Below, in pieces: positions 27,462 to 38,700 of a DNA stretch of 64,000 nucleotides. Source of the stretch: UBA5069 sp963773745. Lineage in GTDB: Bacteria; Chloroflexota; Anaerolineae; Caldilineales; Caldilineaceae. The stretch is taken from the NCBI GenBank assembly GCA_963773745.1, contig CAVZCL010000004.1:1-64000 (forward strand), read 5' to 3'. The position numbers and the translations under genes were made by a program. Below the pieces are notes generated by a model. It saw only the letters and a list, made by a program, of their open reading frames with translations. It was not told the DNA's origin and did not search any database. Every line of letters starts with the position of its first letter. The stretch's first letter is position 1.

Positions 27462-28824
27462 CTACTGGAAATCAGGCAGCGATGCAGGCGGCATCCCCAG
27501 GCGCACGCCTGCGGTCTGTGCGGGCGCGTTTTGTGCGGCTGCGGCGGCGATGTTGTCAATCACATCCCCCACGGCCACCTCTGGCGAAACCAGGAAGGCA
27601 ATGGTTGCGGTCACCACTGCGCCGCTCTCCAGCGTGGGCCAGATCGCGGCGACCACCACGCGCTCCTCCGCCGTCTTGCTCTGGCGCAGGAGGCCGCCTT
27701 CGCTCGCCTCGCCGCCCACCAGCGTGAGCGTTGGCGTCAACTCGTTGCGCAGTTCAACGGCCGTCGCAGGTGCATCGCCCGTGTTGGTGATTGCATAGCG
27801 CAGTGTGACGAGCGCGCCGGGTATCACAAATTCCGGCTCGGCGAGTATCTCCATCTGCAGCGTGGTCGTGGCTTCGACAGTGGCCGCAAGCGCCGGCACG
27901 GTGCCGGCGCGCGGCGTGGGCGTGGGCAGCACCACACGCACCGCCTGGAAGACGGGCAGCAGGGTGGCTGCTTCTGCACGTGCAAAGTCAGGATCAATGA
28001 ATGCGGCGCTCGCCCAGCCCGACACGTCGAGGCCGTTGGTGTCAACCACACAGCAAACGTACCACCACGATCCATCCTCGTTGCGCGAATTCACTGTCAC
28101 CTGCTGACCCTGCAGCAGCTTGCCCATGATGGCCCCGCTGGTTGAGGCTTCCTCGCGCAGGTTGAGGCGCGCCACATTGATGACGCCGCCCAGCGCTTCG
28201 CCGGCTGCGCTCGGTCGCAGTGTTACCACGGGCGCAACGGTTGCAGTCAGCGGCACATTGCCGGCGACAGGCAGCAACGTGCCGGCGTCGGCCACATCAA
28301 ACGAGGTGGGGCGAATGAAGAGGGCGCTCACCCAGCCGCTGGTCGTTGTGCCGGCCACTGTGTCGGTGCTGCAACAGGTGTACCACCAGTCGCCCGCAGC
28401 GTTGCGGAACTGGATTGTCACCGTTTGGCTCTGCACCACGCGGCCAACCACGGGAAACTGATACGCCTGCCCCGCTGCGCATGTTGAGGCGCGGCGCGAT
28501 CACAATGCCCTGCTCGTTGGCGGGCACGCCCATGGAGAGGGCTTCCGTCGTGGTGACTGCCAGCGTCGGCGCCGCAGCGCGCGCCGGCGTGGCCGTGGCG
28601 GTCGGCGCGTTGTTGTCGCCGCCGCTACCGCCCGAGTTTCCACCGCCGCCCGGATCTGGCGGCGGCATGGGCACGGTGCCCTGCTGCCATTCGCCGGGGC
28701 CTGATGCCGCCCAGGCGGGCGCGCCCATCATCAAAACAAGCAGCGTCAGGGTCAGTGCGACCCAAAAGAGAAGCGCCATGCGTGTGCGCGCAGCGCGGTG
28801 CGCAGGCTGAGTTGTCTTGTGCAT
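27462..28824 (-). CDS. Secreted double bacterial-SH3 / DUF11-like protein, frameshifted
   Basis: ATG 28824 (MHKTTQPAHRA), GAGGGA upstream. Signal peptide ends near AWAAS (residue 40). A Pro/Gly/Thr-rich linker follows, then two SH3b modules: the first begins IAPRLNMRSGAG and breaks frame at about 28462-28478, resuming with YQFPVVGRVVQSQ and DWWYTCCSTD; the second begins INVARLNLREEAST, with WWYVCCVVDTNG. The C-terminal half has a DUF11-type adhesion-like fold (VIPGALVTLRYAITNTGDAP). Each SH3b carries an unusual WWYxCC pair of cysteines. Cell-wall or polysaccharide binding is inferred. Confidence 0.8.
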
Positions 28825-29112
28825 AATGTCCCTCGTTTGCAGACTGGGGTCACGTGGACCAGGGGGGCGATAACCATCAAGCGCACTCACCACGGGGGCG
28901 GTGCTGACGCAGAAACTCGGTATGTGAGAGCGGGCGCCGTTGTGAGACATGTGGTGCATGCTGCGCGCAGTGCGCGGGTAGCACACCCGTACGGTGAACG
29001 TACGCTGCAAAGATAGCGCATAACAGGCGCACGGCGCAACCCGCAATCAAGACCGTTGACCGTTGATTGGCGGGCACAATGCCCTGGTAGAACCATAAAT
29101 TGAAGCGGTTAA

Positions 29113-29236
29113 GGACTTCACAGTTCAACGCAAAAGCGCAAAGATGGCAAAGGGCGCAAAGGAAAAGCAAGAACGGCAATGAAAAGCGCCATCACAGATG
29201 GAAGCTGTGCGTTTTTGCGTTGAAACTGTGAAGTCC
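29113..29236. repeat. Internally deleted AACGCAAAGG palindrome
   Basis: The left arm and the loop word acagatggaagctgtgcg match the copies at 13605 and 59131, but the right arm keeps only its outermost 25 bp (tttgcgttgaaactgtgaag). It lies upstream of the SH3 gene and next to the end of the glycosylphosphotransferase gene. The remaining 28825-29112 stretch shows no gene. Confidence 0.8.
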
Positions 29237-29250
29237 ATTCAGGTTAAAGT

Positions 29251-30685
29251 TTAGTACGCCCCCTTGCCGCGCAGCACAATGGCGACGGTCTTCCAGAGGA
29301 TCTGGATGTCGAGCCAGAGTGAGTAGTTCTGCACGTAGTAGAGATCTTCCTCGCTGTGGAGATAAAGGAGCGGGCTCTCCTCACGGCTGTTCACCTGCCA
29401 CCAGCCCGTCATCCCCTGGGGCACGGCGAAGCGCTTCTGCTGCCAGGGCGAATAGCGATCCATCAGCCACGGCTGTTCGGGGCGCGGGCCCACCAGGCTC
29501 ATGTCGCCGCGCAGCACATTGAGCAGCTGCGGCAGCTCGTCGGCGCTGGCGCGGCGCAGAATGCGACCCGCTCGCGTCACGCGCGGGTCGTTGGCGCGCT
29601 TGTGGACGACGTTGCCTGCATCGTCGCTGCTGTTCACATCGCCCTGCAGCTGCTCGGCATTGACGACCATGGAGCGAAATTTGAGCATGGAAAAGACGCG
29701 CCCGTTTTCGCCCATGCGCAATGTGCGGTAGAGCACGGGGCCGCCATCCTCCAGCTTGATGGCGAGTGCAATCAGCAGCAGCAGCGGCGAGAGCAGCAGC
29801 AGCGCCGCCGCCGCAATCACAATGTCCATCACCCGCTTGAGGATGCGCTGCAGGCCGTCAATGGCGGGGTCACGCAGGCCGATAACGGGCACTACGCCCA
29901 GCCGCTCGATGGTGGCGTCGAAGAAGGCAAGGTCAAAGTAATCGGGCACAATGTAGAGGCGCACGGGCAGGGTATTGAGGCGCGCCACAAGCATGGCCAT
30001 GGCGTCGTGCGCGTTGCGGGGCAGGGCAATCAGCACGGCGTCGGCCTGGACGCGGGCAACCACCTGCTCGGCCTCGGCCAGTGCGCCCAGGTGGGACAAG
30101 GCCGCGCCATCGCCATTGGCCGCAAGCTCGCCATCGCCAATGCGGCCTACAAGCTCCAGCCCGGGCCAGCTGTAGCGGCGCAACTGCGCGATGATGGAGG
30201 ACGCAGGCGCGCCGTCACCGGCCACCAGCAGGCGCAGCGTTTGCACTGCGGGCCGCCGGCGCGCGATACCAGAGACGCAGCGCCACACGCGCCACAATCA
30301 TGAACGCCAGCGAGAGCAGAACGAAGTAGGCGAAGGTAAGGCGGGGCAGTTCAACCTTGGCAAGGTAGAGCACGCCGGCGAGGAAGAGTGATCCGGCGGC
30401 GTGGCCCAGCAGCAGCCGCTGCAGTTCCTCACCCCAGTAGGCCACGCGGCGCGGCGTGTAGACCGATGCCATCGTCAGGCTGACAAGCCAGATGACAAAG
30501 ACCGCCGCGTGCATCCAGAAGGTGGGCGCATAGAAAAGCTGCGCCGCCCATTCGGGCAGCACGGCGCGCCCAATGGGCAGAATATAGCGCAGCCGCATGG
30601 CCACAGGCACAGCCACCTGGAGCACCACAATATCCAGCACAAAGAGCGCCGCCAGATAGCCTGTGGCGCGTGCCGGCTTGATCAC
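29251..30685 (-). CDS. Polyprenyl glycosylphosphotransferase (WcaJ/EpsL-like), frameshifted
   Basis: Initiates exopolysaccharide repeat synthesis by moving a sugar phosphate onto undecaprenyl phosphate. GTG 30685 overlaps the stop of the upstream GT2 gene (GTGA). Four N-terminal membrane segments, then a frame break at about 30255-30275 after ALRLWYRA, resuming with RRPAVQTLRLLVAGDG. A CoA-binding-like domain and a re-entrant helix (about IAAAALLLLSPLLLLIA) follow. The catalytic domain has SMLKFRSMVVNAEQ, TRAGRILRRASADELPQLLN, GDMSLVGPRPEQP and PGMTGWWQVNSRE-like blocks. The length is about 478 aa. Confidence 0.9.
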
Positions 30686-31800
30686 GCTGCCTCCTTGGGC
30701 GCCTCCACCTGCTCGGCGCTGCGGGTTGGCGCTCCCTTGCGCCCCAGCAGCGCGCGGACAATGCCCGCGTCAAAGGCCAGCGCGCGCACCAGGCTGCCAA
30801 CAGGCACCCATGGGGTGGCCGGCGACTTCCGCCGCAGGCCAAAGCGCACCATGGGAATGGTCGTCAGCAGGAAAGGCAGCGCCGCGCCCAGCCGGCGCGG
30901 GTTGCGCGTGGCCAGCGCCACCACCATGGCCAGCAGCGCCGGCGGCCCCAGCAGCACCTGCAGCTTGAGCATTTGCGGCGTATAGCTGTCGCGCCCGGCC
31001 TTGCCTGGATGGCGCTTGTAGACCACGGTGCGCCAGAAGCCGCGCCCCATCTTGGTGGCGGCGTAGTCAACCCACGACGGGTCGTGCTCATGCGCAACCT
31101 GCGCCTGCGGGGCGAAGACGAGACGCCTGCCCGCCTTGCTCAGCCGGTAGGAGAAGTCGACATCCTCGTTCTCCGCCAGGTGCGCGTCAAAGCCGCCTGC
31201 GGCAAGGAAGACGTCGCGCTTGTAGGCGGCTGAATAGGTGGCAATCAGGTCAATTGCGCCCTGGCCCGCCATGCGCGCATAGCGCTCTTCAAACTCAAGC
31301 TGGGCAAAGCGAGGCGCGGGCCAGCGCTGTGTTGAGATGTAGCTGCCCATGGCCGCGTCGGGCGCATCGGGGCCGCGGATTGCTTCAAGGAAGGCCGCGG
31401 CCCAGCCGGGCACGGGCACGCAGTCGGCGTCGGTGAAGAGCAGAATTGGCGCGCGCGCCTCACGTGCGCCATAGTTGCGCGCCGCGCCCTGCCCGCTGTT
31501 GCGTTGCGTGAGGACGCGCACCACATAGGCCGGATGCGCTCGCTGCCAGTTGCGAATGACCTGTGCCGTGTCGTCGGTCGAGCCGTCATCGACGAGGATG
31601 ATCTCGAAGCTGGCGGGCGCGAGTGTCTGCGCCGCCAACGCGTCCAGCGCGCGCGACAGGAAGCCCGCTCCATTGTAGACAGGGATGATGACGGAGCAGA
31701 GCAGCGGCGCCGCCTCACCGGCGGGGGCAGGCGGCAAATCGGGATTGATCCAGGCCGGAAGCGTGCCTATGTTACTCTCCCACAAGCTCTGCAACGACAA
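30682..31800 (-). CDS. Family 2 glycosyltransferase
   Basis: 372 aa. GT-A fold: CSVIIPVYNGAGFLSRALDA at about 35-54, VDDGSTDDT, and the DxD-like FTDADCVPVPGW. ENEDVDFSYRLSKAG supplies the catalytic acidic residue. One or two membrane-associated hydrophobic segments are near the C-terminus. The start is uncertain: the annotated TTG at 31800 lies 29 bp inside the sortase-like gene and lacks a clear Shine-Dalgarno, so a start a few codons downstream is possible. It is coupled to the glycosylphosphotransferase by a 4-bp overlap. Confidence 0.9.
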   Translation of the reverse strand: MSLQSLWESNIGTLPAWINPDLPPAPAGEAAPLLCSVIIPVYNGAGFLSRALDALAAQTLAPASFEIILVDDGSTDDTAQVIRNWQRAHPAYVVRVLTQRNSGQGAARNYGAREARAPILLFTDADCVPVPGWAAAFLEAIRGPDAPDAAMGSYISTQRWPAPRFAQLEFEERYARMAGQGAIDLIATYSAAYKRDVFLAAGGFDAHLAENEDVDFSYRLSKAGRRLVFAPQAQVAHEHDPSWVDYAATKMGRGFWRTVVYKRHPGKAGRDSYTPQMLKLQVLLGPPALLAMVVALATRNPRRLGAALPFLLTTIPMVRFGLRRKSPATPWVPVGSLVRALAFDAGIVRALLGRKGAPTRSAEQVEAPKEAA

Positions 31801-32449
31801 ACTGACGGTGCGTGGTCGTAAAGGCCGGCCAGCCGGTAATGAGGGTAAGGCGCGTCACGCCCGCCTGCTCCACCAGCGCGCGGGCGGTGGCGTCGGCTCC
31901 GTTGTCAACCGAGCGCTCGGGCAGCGGCTCCAGCACCTGCGTAATCTGATAGGTGAAGCTGTTGCCCGCGCTGTCGGTGAGGATGACCTCCTGGCCGATG
32001 GCGGCGTCGCCCAGCGCCAGCGGCGCAAAGACGGCGTCACCCGCAAATTGGCTGCCGGAGATGACGGTGTTGCCCGGCCCGCCGGCAGGGGCGCTGTTGG
32101 CGTGCCAGCCGGCCGCGTCGGTGGGCAGCACCCACTCCACGGCCATACTGTCGCCATTGGTCACCTTCCAGCCCATGGGCACAACCGGTACGTCCATGGC
32201 AATTGCGGGAATGGAAAGGCGCACCGGCGTCACGGCCTCGGGCGCCGTGGTGGGCAGCGGCGGCACCACCTCTTCGGGGCGGAGTGTGGCCGTGGGTGTT
32301 GCGGCGGGGCTGGCAGGGGCCGCGCCGCCAATCGGGCTGCAGGCGGCCACGAAGAGTGCGGCCATCAGAATCAACGTCAAAAGCAACAGGGGGCGCAGGG
32401 TGCGAAAACGAGTCATGGGCAAACGGGTGCTCTCGGTTCGGGACAACAT
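31772..32449 (-). CDS. Sortase-like lipoprotein lacking catalytic His and Cys
   Basis: 225 aa. A hydrophobic stretch with lipobox FVAAC at about residue 37 marks a lipoprotein; a Pro/Thr linker follows. The domain then follows class E/F sortases: IPAIAMDVPV, GPGNTVISGSQFAGDAVF, FTYQITQVLEPLP, and LTLITGWPAFTTTHRQFVVA. In active sortases the first block reads SGH and the last TLxTC; here they read SGS and TGW, so both His and Cys are missing while the Arg (THRQ) remains. It is probably a non-catalytic binding or scaffold protein. ATG 32449 has AGGA about 10 nt upstream. Confidence 0.85.
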   Translation of the reverse strand: MLSRTESTRLPMTRFRTLRPLLLLTLILMAALFVAACSPIGGAAPASPAATPTATLRPEEVVPPLPTTAPEAVTPVRLSIPAIAMDVPVVPMGWKVTNGDSMAVEWVLPTDAAGWHANSAPAGGPGNTVISGSQFAGDAVFAPLALGDAAIGQEVILTDSAGNSFTYQITQVLEPLPERSVDNGADATARALVEQAGVTRLTLITGWPAFTTTHRQFVVAELVGE

Positions 32450-32527
32450 GGCGGCAGGATCCTTTGGCGGTGATGAGGGCGGCGGTGATGATCCAGTGGA
32501 TTTCTATTGGCGAATTGTAGTGGAAAG

Positions 32528-32597
32528 GCGGCGGTCGAGCAACTTGAAGTGAGGCTTCCACCGGTGGAAGCCTCACTTCAAGTTGCTCGACCGCCGC
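32528..32597. repeat. 70-bp perfect palindrome
   Basis: Two 35-bp arms without mismatch (gcggcggtcgagcaacttg outer, gaagtgaggcttccacc inner). The inner part is the same GAAGYGAGGCTTCC hairpin family as at 19430 and 20595. It separates the first giant repeat protein from the sortase-like gene. Confidence 0.9.
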
Positions 32598-32604
32598 AGC
32601 GGCG

Positions 32605-35402
32605 TTACTTGCTGATCGTGGGCAGGTAGATTTGCACCGGCTGTTGCGCAGGCGGCTCTCCGCCTGTCTCCGCCACAAAGGTTGCGCCCACGTTCAGCGG
32701 CGCGGTCAGTGTGTGCTCGAGCGGGTTCTGGCTGCCGCTCAGGTCGCCGGTCCAGGCGCTGAAGAGGTAGCCCGAATCGGGCACGGCTGTGAAGCGCAGC
32801 ACCGTGCCGTAGGGATAGGAGGCCGCGGGGCTGGTGGCGTTTGCCGCGCTTGTCTCCGCCTCACGTCCGTTACCACAATTTGGCCCCCTGGCACGCTCGC
32901 CGGCAGCGTTACCTGTAATTGCTTGAGCGCAAACTGCGCTCGCACCTGCTGCGCACGATCCATTGTTACGACGCACGTGCCTGTGCCTGTGCACGCCCCC
33001 TTCCACCCCTCGAAGTTGCTGCTCACATCGGATGTAGCCGTCAGCGTCATCACCGTCGACTCGTTGAAAGTGCCTGTACAAGCAGTCGTGCCGCAGGTGA
33101 GGCCGGGCGGGGTGCTCTGCACGCTACCCTTGCCCGTGCCGATGAACTCCACATTCAGCGGAAAGGCGAGGGTCATCAGCACCACGCGCTTGTCGAAAGG
33201 CAGGCCGACAATCAGATTGTTGTGCACGCTGTTGAAGGCGTAGAAAATTGCTGTGCCTTCGCCCTCGGTATTGCCGAGTACGCTGTTGGTGGTGGAGACG
33301 ATGCCTGTCGTCCCCATGCGCCCGTCACCGAGCGACAGAGCGCCCAGTTGGGTGCGCACGCCATCCCCCCAGAAAGGGCTGAAGACAACGTAAAGACCGT
33401 TGGGCAGCGCGCTGTTTTCGTAATCGCCCACCTGGTCGTTTTCGTGGCTGCCGGTCAGGCTATTGGCAATAGAGACCACCCCTGTGCAGGGGGCCGTGCG
33501 ATTGCACCAGGTGGCCGCACCGGCGAAGGGCGCGGCGGCGGAATTCCAGGCGGAGCTGCCCACAACATAGTTGCCATTGCTCAACGCAGTGATCTCTGAA
33601 CCAACCGAATCATTCGTGCTGCTCCCCCGCAGGTTGCTGCCAGGCACGATGATGCCAGTGCACCCTCCTGGCGCAAGGCAGGGGATCACCAGCCCCACAT
33701 CGGCTGTCGCGCCATCGTCCCAATTTTCTACAGGCACAACATAGCCGCCGTTGACAAGCGCAACGGCGTAGCCCACGCTATCAAGTGGATTTGCGCCAAT
33801 CAGGCTGTTGCCTGCCGAAAGAGGGCCGGGCGCGCAGCCGGTGGCTCCGCTGCACCAGGTCACCGCACCCACGTTGGAGAGCGCGCCGTTGTCCCAAACC
33901 GTGCTGCCCACCAGGTAGTTGCCGTCGGCCAGCAGCGTCAGGTGATCGCTGCCGATGAGGTCGTTGGCAGTGCCGCCGGCCAGGCTGTTGGACGTTGACA
34001 CAGCCCCCACGCAGCCGGTGACGCCACTGCACCATGTGGCCGCGCCCGCATTGGCAATCGCACCATTGTTCCACTGTGTCGAGGAGACCACGTAGTTGCC
34101 ATTGGGCAAAGCCAGGACACTCGTGCCAACGATGTCGCTTAAACTGCTGCCCACGAGGCTGTTAGCGCTGGTAACATTGCCACTGCAAGGCGATGCGGCA
34201 GGGCAGAAGGTGACTGCGCCCACATCGGCAGTGGTATTTGAATCCCAATAGGGGCTGCTGACAACGTAGCCGCCATTGGCGAGCAGCGTGACTCTGCCCC
34301 AGCCCACCAGATTGTCGGCACCCGTGCCCACCAGGCTGTTGCTGCCAGAGACTGTGCCCGTGCAGCCGCCGTTGCCATTGCAAGGCGTGACTGCCCCAGC
34401 AATGGCCGCAGCGCCATTGGCCCAATTTGGGCTCAGCACAACGTAGCGTCCCTGCGTAATGGCTACCACGCCGGAGCTGGAGACCTTGTCGTTGGCCTGG
34501 CTGCCCACCAGGCTGTTGCCGTTTGTAATTGTGCCCATACAACCGCTTGTGCCGGAACACCAGGTGGCAGCGCCGGCATCCGGCATGGCTCCACTGTCCC
34601 AAGTACTGCTGCCCACCACGTAATTTCCGCTTTTCAGCACATTTACGCCATTGAAGCCAACCTGGTCGTTTGTGCTGCTGCCCACCAGCGAGTTGGCTGC
34701 GGAGACGGGGCCGGTGCATCCATTGGCAGGGCACCAGGTGATTGCGCCGGCGTTGGTTGCGCCGTTATCCCATAAGCGACTGTTAACCACATACGCGCCG
34801 TTGGGCAGTGGCGTAATGCCATTGCTGCCCACCTGATCCTCAGCCGTGCTGCCTACAAGCGAGTTGGTGCTGTTGATGGTGCCCGAGCAGCCCGTGACGC
34901 CGCTGCAAAGGCGCACCGCCCCCACATTGGCCGTCGTGGCACTATCCCACAGGTAGTTGTAGACAACGTAGTCCCCGTTGGGCAGCGGCTCAACGTCTGT
35001 GCGCCAGTTGATGTCGCCAAAGCGCGAGACACGCAGGGCGCTGATCTGGGCGTTGGTGGCCCCATCATAAAGATAGACCATGCCCCCACCCCCGTTGCCG
35101 TCGTCAAACTCGGGGTCCGTGATGACGAAGTTGCCGTTGGCCAGCACATAAAGCTGACCGCCAAAGAAGCCGCTACCCAGCGGCGCGGGGATTTCAATCT
35201 GCTGCGTCTGCGATGTCGCGGCTGCGGCTGCGGCCTCGGCAACGCCATTTTCGTCCTGCCGGACAGCGGGCGCGTCCGTGCTTGCCGATGCTGGCAAGGG
35301 CACAAACAGTACGCAGAGCAGCCAAAGCCCCAGGGCAGCGCCCAGCGCGCGCCCTACTGCGGGCTCACGCCAGATCAGGGGCCAGCGATTCCATCCATTC
35401 AT
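32605..35402 (-). CDS. Giant secreted repeat protein 1 (ten DUF5650-like modules, InlB-like repeats, YLP tail), frameshifted near 3' end
   Basis: About 930 aa. Signal peptide near residues 20-42 (ends PASAS). A propeller-like opening segment (MVYLYDGATN) is followed by ten modules of about 62 aa with consensus NGNYVVxSxxWDNG...AGAVTWCSGxxGCxGxV...NSLVGSxxNDQVG; I recognise this as DUF5650-like. Each module carries a WC...GC cysteine pair. One InlB-type beta repeat follows (GTGKGSVQSTPPGLTC, NFEGWKGACTGTGTC), then a frame break at about 32863-32870 (one base short after IVVTDV). The corrected end is SGYLFSAWTGDLSGSQNPLE and the tail VQIYLPTISK. The function is unknown; an adhesin or matrix protein is plausible. 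Confidence 0.8.
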
Positions 35403-35710
35403 AAAGCAACTCGATTTCCCGCGCGAGCGCGTGCAGTGGGGGCGTAACCGCGTGGAGGGTGTGGTCGTATTGGGGGAAGCTCAAGATGGACTGCGACCCT
35501 GGGGCCGCCCGCAGGAGGAGTGCTGCAAGCATAGGGGTCGCGCAGGCCAAAGTCAAGGTCTGCCGCGACACACCTCAGGTGTGCGTGGTCGCACACCCGA
35601 CACCCTACTCCCCCATCCTCTTCTTTCCCTAACCTCTGGCTACGATGTGTAGTGCGATCGGTTTTCTGCGACAAATTGCAGGCGGCGGTGAGCCGGCTTC
35701 TGCAGCGGCG
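35403..35710. other. Spacer between the two giant paralogues
   Basis: No gene. It contains a palindrome-like cgcgcgagcgcg (35420-35431) in a block related to the region upstream of the second paralogue (38758-38830), a cacacct/aggtgtg mini-hairpin near 35573-35588 and a cacccgacaccctac word. Confidence 0.5.
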
Positions 35711-38700
35711 CTATTTGTTGATTGTGGGCAGGTAGATTTGCACCGGTGTTGCGCAGGCGGCTCTCCGCCCGTCTGCGCCACAAAGGTTGCGCCCACGTTC
35801 AGCGGCGCGGTCAGCGTGCGTGCTCGAGCGGGTTCTGGCTGCCGCTCAGGTCGCCGGTCCAGGCGCTGAAGAGGTAGCCCGAATCGGGCACGGCAGTGAA
35901 GCGCAGGAGCGTGCCGTAGGGGTAGGTGGCTGCGGGGCTGGCTGTGCTGGCCTGTGTGACGTCCGTCACCACAATCTGTCCGCCGGGCACGCTCGCCCGG
36001 TAGCGTCACCTGCAGTTGCTTGACGCAAAGGCGGCGGAAACGTTCTTCGGCCCATTCATGAGCACAAGCTGCATGGGCCTGTGGCCTGTGCAAGCGCCGC
36101 CCCAGCCGGTGAAGTCTGCTGCTGGCGTCGGGCGTGGCGGTCAAGCGTAACAACCGTGCCGTAGTCGAGCGTCTCTGCTGCAGTCGGCGCCGCACGTCGA
36201 TGCCTGCAGCACTGTTGACTGTGCCCTGCCCTGTGCCGCCTTTCGTCACCGTGAGCGGGTACTGCTTGAGGTTGAAGTTGGCTTGCACCGTCTGCGCCTG
36301 GTCCATCGTCACCGTGCATGGGCCTGTGCCTGTGCATGCGCCGCCCCAGCCGGTGAAGTTGCTGCTTGCAGCGGGCGTGGGCGCAAGCGTGACAACCGTG
36401 CCGTCACGGAAGGCGCCCTCACAGACGCCGGCGGCGCAGGTCAGGCCGGATGGGCTGCTCTGCACAAGGCCGCTGCCCGTGCCACCCAGTTGCACGTCGA
36501 GCGCAAAGGCAAGCGTGGCGAGCACCAGACGGTTTTCGTCGGGCAGCGCCACAATCAGGTAGTTGTGTGTGGCGTTCCACACGTACCGCATGTTGTATCC
36601 CTGCCCTTCGATATTGCCCAGCACGGAGTTTGCGAGGCTGATGGCGCCCGTTGTGCCCGAGCGCCCGTCGCCCAGCGTGACTGCGCCCAGTTCGGTGCGC
36701 GTGCCGTCGCCCCAGTATTCGCTGAATACCACATAGTGACCATTGGGCAGCGCCGTGACGTCGGAACTGCCGATTGTCTCACCGGCACGGCTCCCGATCA
36801 GGCTGTTGCTCGCCGAAACGACCTCGGCGCAGGGCGCCGCACGATTGCACCAGGTAACGGCGCCAACGTCACTCAGCGCGCCGTTGTCCCAGCTGGGACT
36901 AACGACCACATAGTTGCCGTTTGCAAGGGCAACGGCGTCATTGCCAACATAGTCCCTGTACGCACTCCCGCGCAGGCTGGCTGCGCCGGAAACGGCGCCT
37001 GTGCAGCCGCCTGGGCTGAGGCAGGCAAAGGCCAATCCAACGTCTTCGGTGCCTGCATCATCCCACAAGCTCGAAAGCGCAACGTAGCCACCGCCTGCCA
37101 ATGGCGTTGCAGCACCCATGTAGTCATCCGCAGAAGCGCCAACCAGACTGTTGGCTGTCGTCACCGGGCCGGGTGGGCAGCCGGTGGCTCCGCTGCACCA
37201 TGTGAGTGCGCCCAGGTTGGCCAGGCCGCCGTTGTCCCATGACAAGCTGGTGACCACATAGTTGCCGTTGCTGAGCACGACGACGCCGAAATTGCCCACA
37301 GCATCATTGCTTGTGGCGCCAAAGAGGCTGTTGGCGGCTGACACAGTGCCAAGGCAGCCTGTTGCGCCATTGCACCAGGTTACGGCCCCTGCCCGCGTAT
37401 CTGTTCCGTTGTTCCAGTATGGCGAGGTTACAACGTAGTGGCCGCTGGGCAGCGCCACAACATCGTTCCCCACTTGGTCATTGGCCGTGCTCCCAACCAG
37501 GCTGTTGGCGCTGCTTACGATACCAGTGCAGGCGCTGCCGGCGCTGCAGAAGAAAACAGCCCCTGCATCGGCGGTAGCGCCGTTATTCCAATAGGGGACG
37601 GGTACGACATAGCCGCCGCTGCTCAGGCGTGCAATGGATTTTGTGCCCACATAATCGCTGCTCTGTGCGCCCACCAGGCTGTTGGCGCTTGAGATTGTGC
37701 CCGTGCAGCCGCCGTTGCCGCTGCACGGTGTCACTGCGCCGGCAAAGGTTGCGCCGCCGTTTGCCCAGAAGGGACTGCGCACAAGGTACTTGCCCCCATC
37801 CAGGGGTGTAATGCCGCCGTTGCTCACTTGGTCCACTGCGCTGCTGCCCACAAGGCTGTTGGCGGAGGTGATTGTGGAGGGGCAGCCCGTTGTGCCGCTG
37901 CACCAGGTGGCTGCGCCCAAATTGGTGAGGCCGCCGTTGTCCCACGAGAAGCTGGAGACAACGAAGTTGCCGTTTTCCAGCACATAGATGCCGCCGCTGC
38001 CTACAAAGTCGCTGGGTGACGAGCCCAGAAGGCTGTTGGCGGCGGAGACAGTACCGATGCAACCGCCCGCAGGGCAAAATGTGACTGCGCCGGCAGCCGC
38101 TGCCGCGCCGTTGTCCCAGTTCTTGCTCGCAACCACAAAGCCGCCATTGGGGAGAGGCGTGATGCCCGACTCGCCCACCATGTCATCGATGCTGCTGCCC
38201 ACAAGCGAGTTGGCCGCAGTCATGTTGTCCGAGCAGCCAACGACCGCGCTGCACCAGCGCACTGCGCCCACATCTTCAACCGTTGCGCTGTCCCACAGGT
38301 AATTTGCAACAACAAAGTTGCCGTCGGCGAGCACAGTCACGCGTACACTGGTGCCAAAGTCGCCCGGGCGGTTCACACGGAGCGCACTGACCATGGAGTG
38401 TGTTGCACCGTCATACAGGTAGACCATACCTGTGCGCCCGCTGCCGTCATCATGATTAGGGTCTGCAACCACAAAATTGCCGTTGGGCAGTACAGTGATC
38501 TGGGAGCCGAAACTTCCGCTGTTTGGCGGTGCGGGAACCTCAATCTGGCTGGCGCCTGATGCTGCTGCCGTCACCTCATCCTCCTGCAGCAATGGCGCGT
38601 TGGTTGCTGCCGATGCTGAGCGAGGCATCAGCAGTGCGCAAAGCAACGTGACGCCTGCCATCAGAAGCAGGGCAAGCCACGCGCCCTGCCACGTGGCGCT

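Noticed and set aside
28825..29112. Small plus- and minus-strand ORFs upstream of the SH3 protein
   Set aside because: No Shine-Dalgarno, no similarity, and they overlap each other; treated as non-coding.
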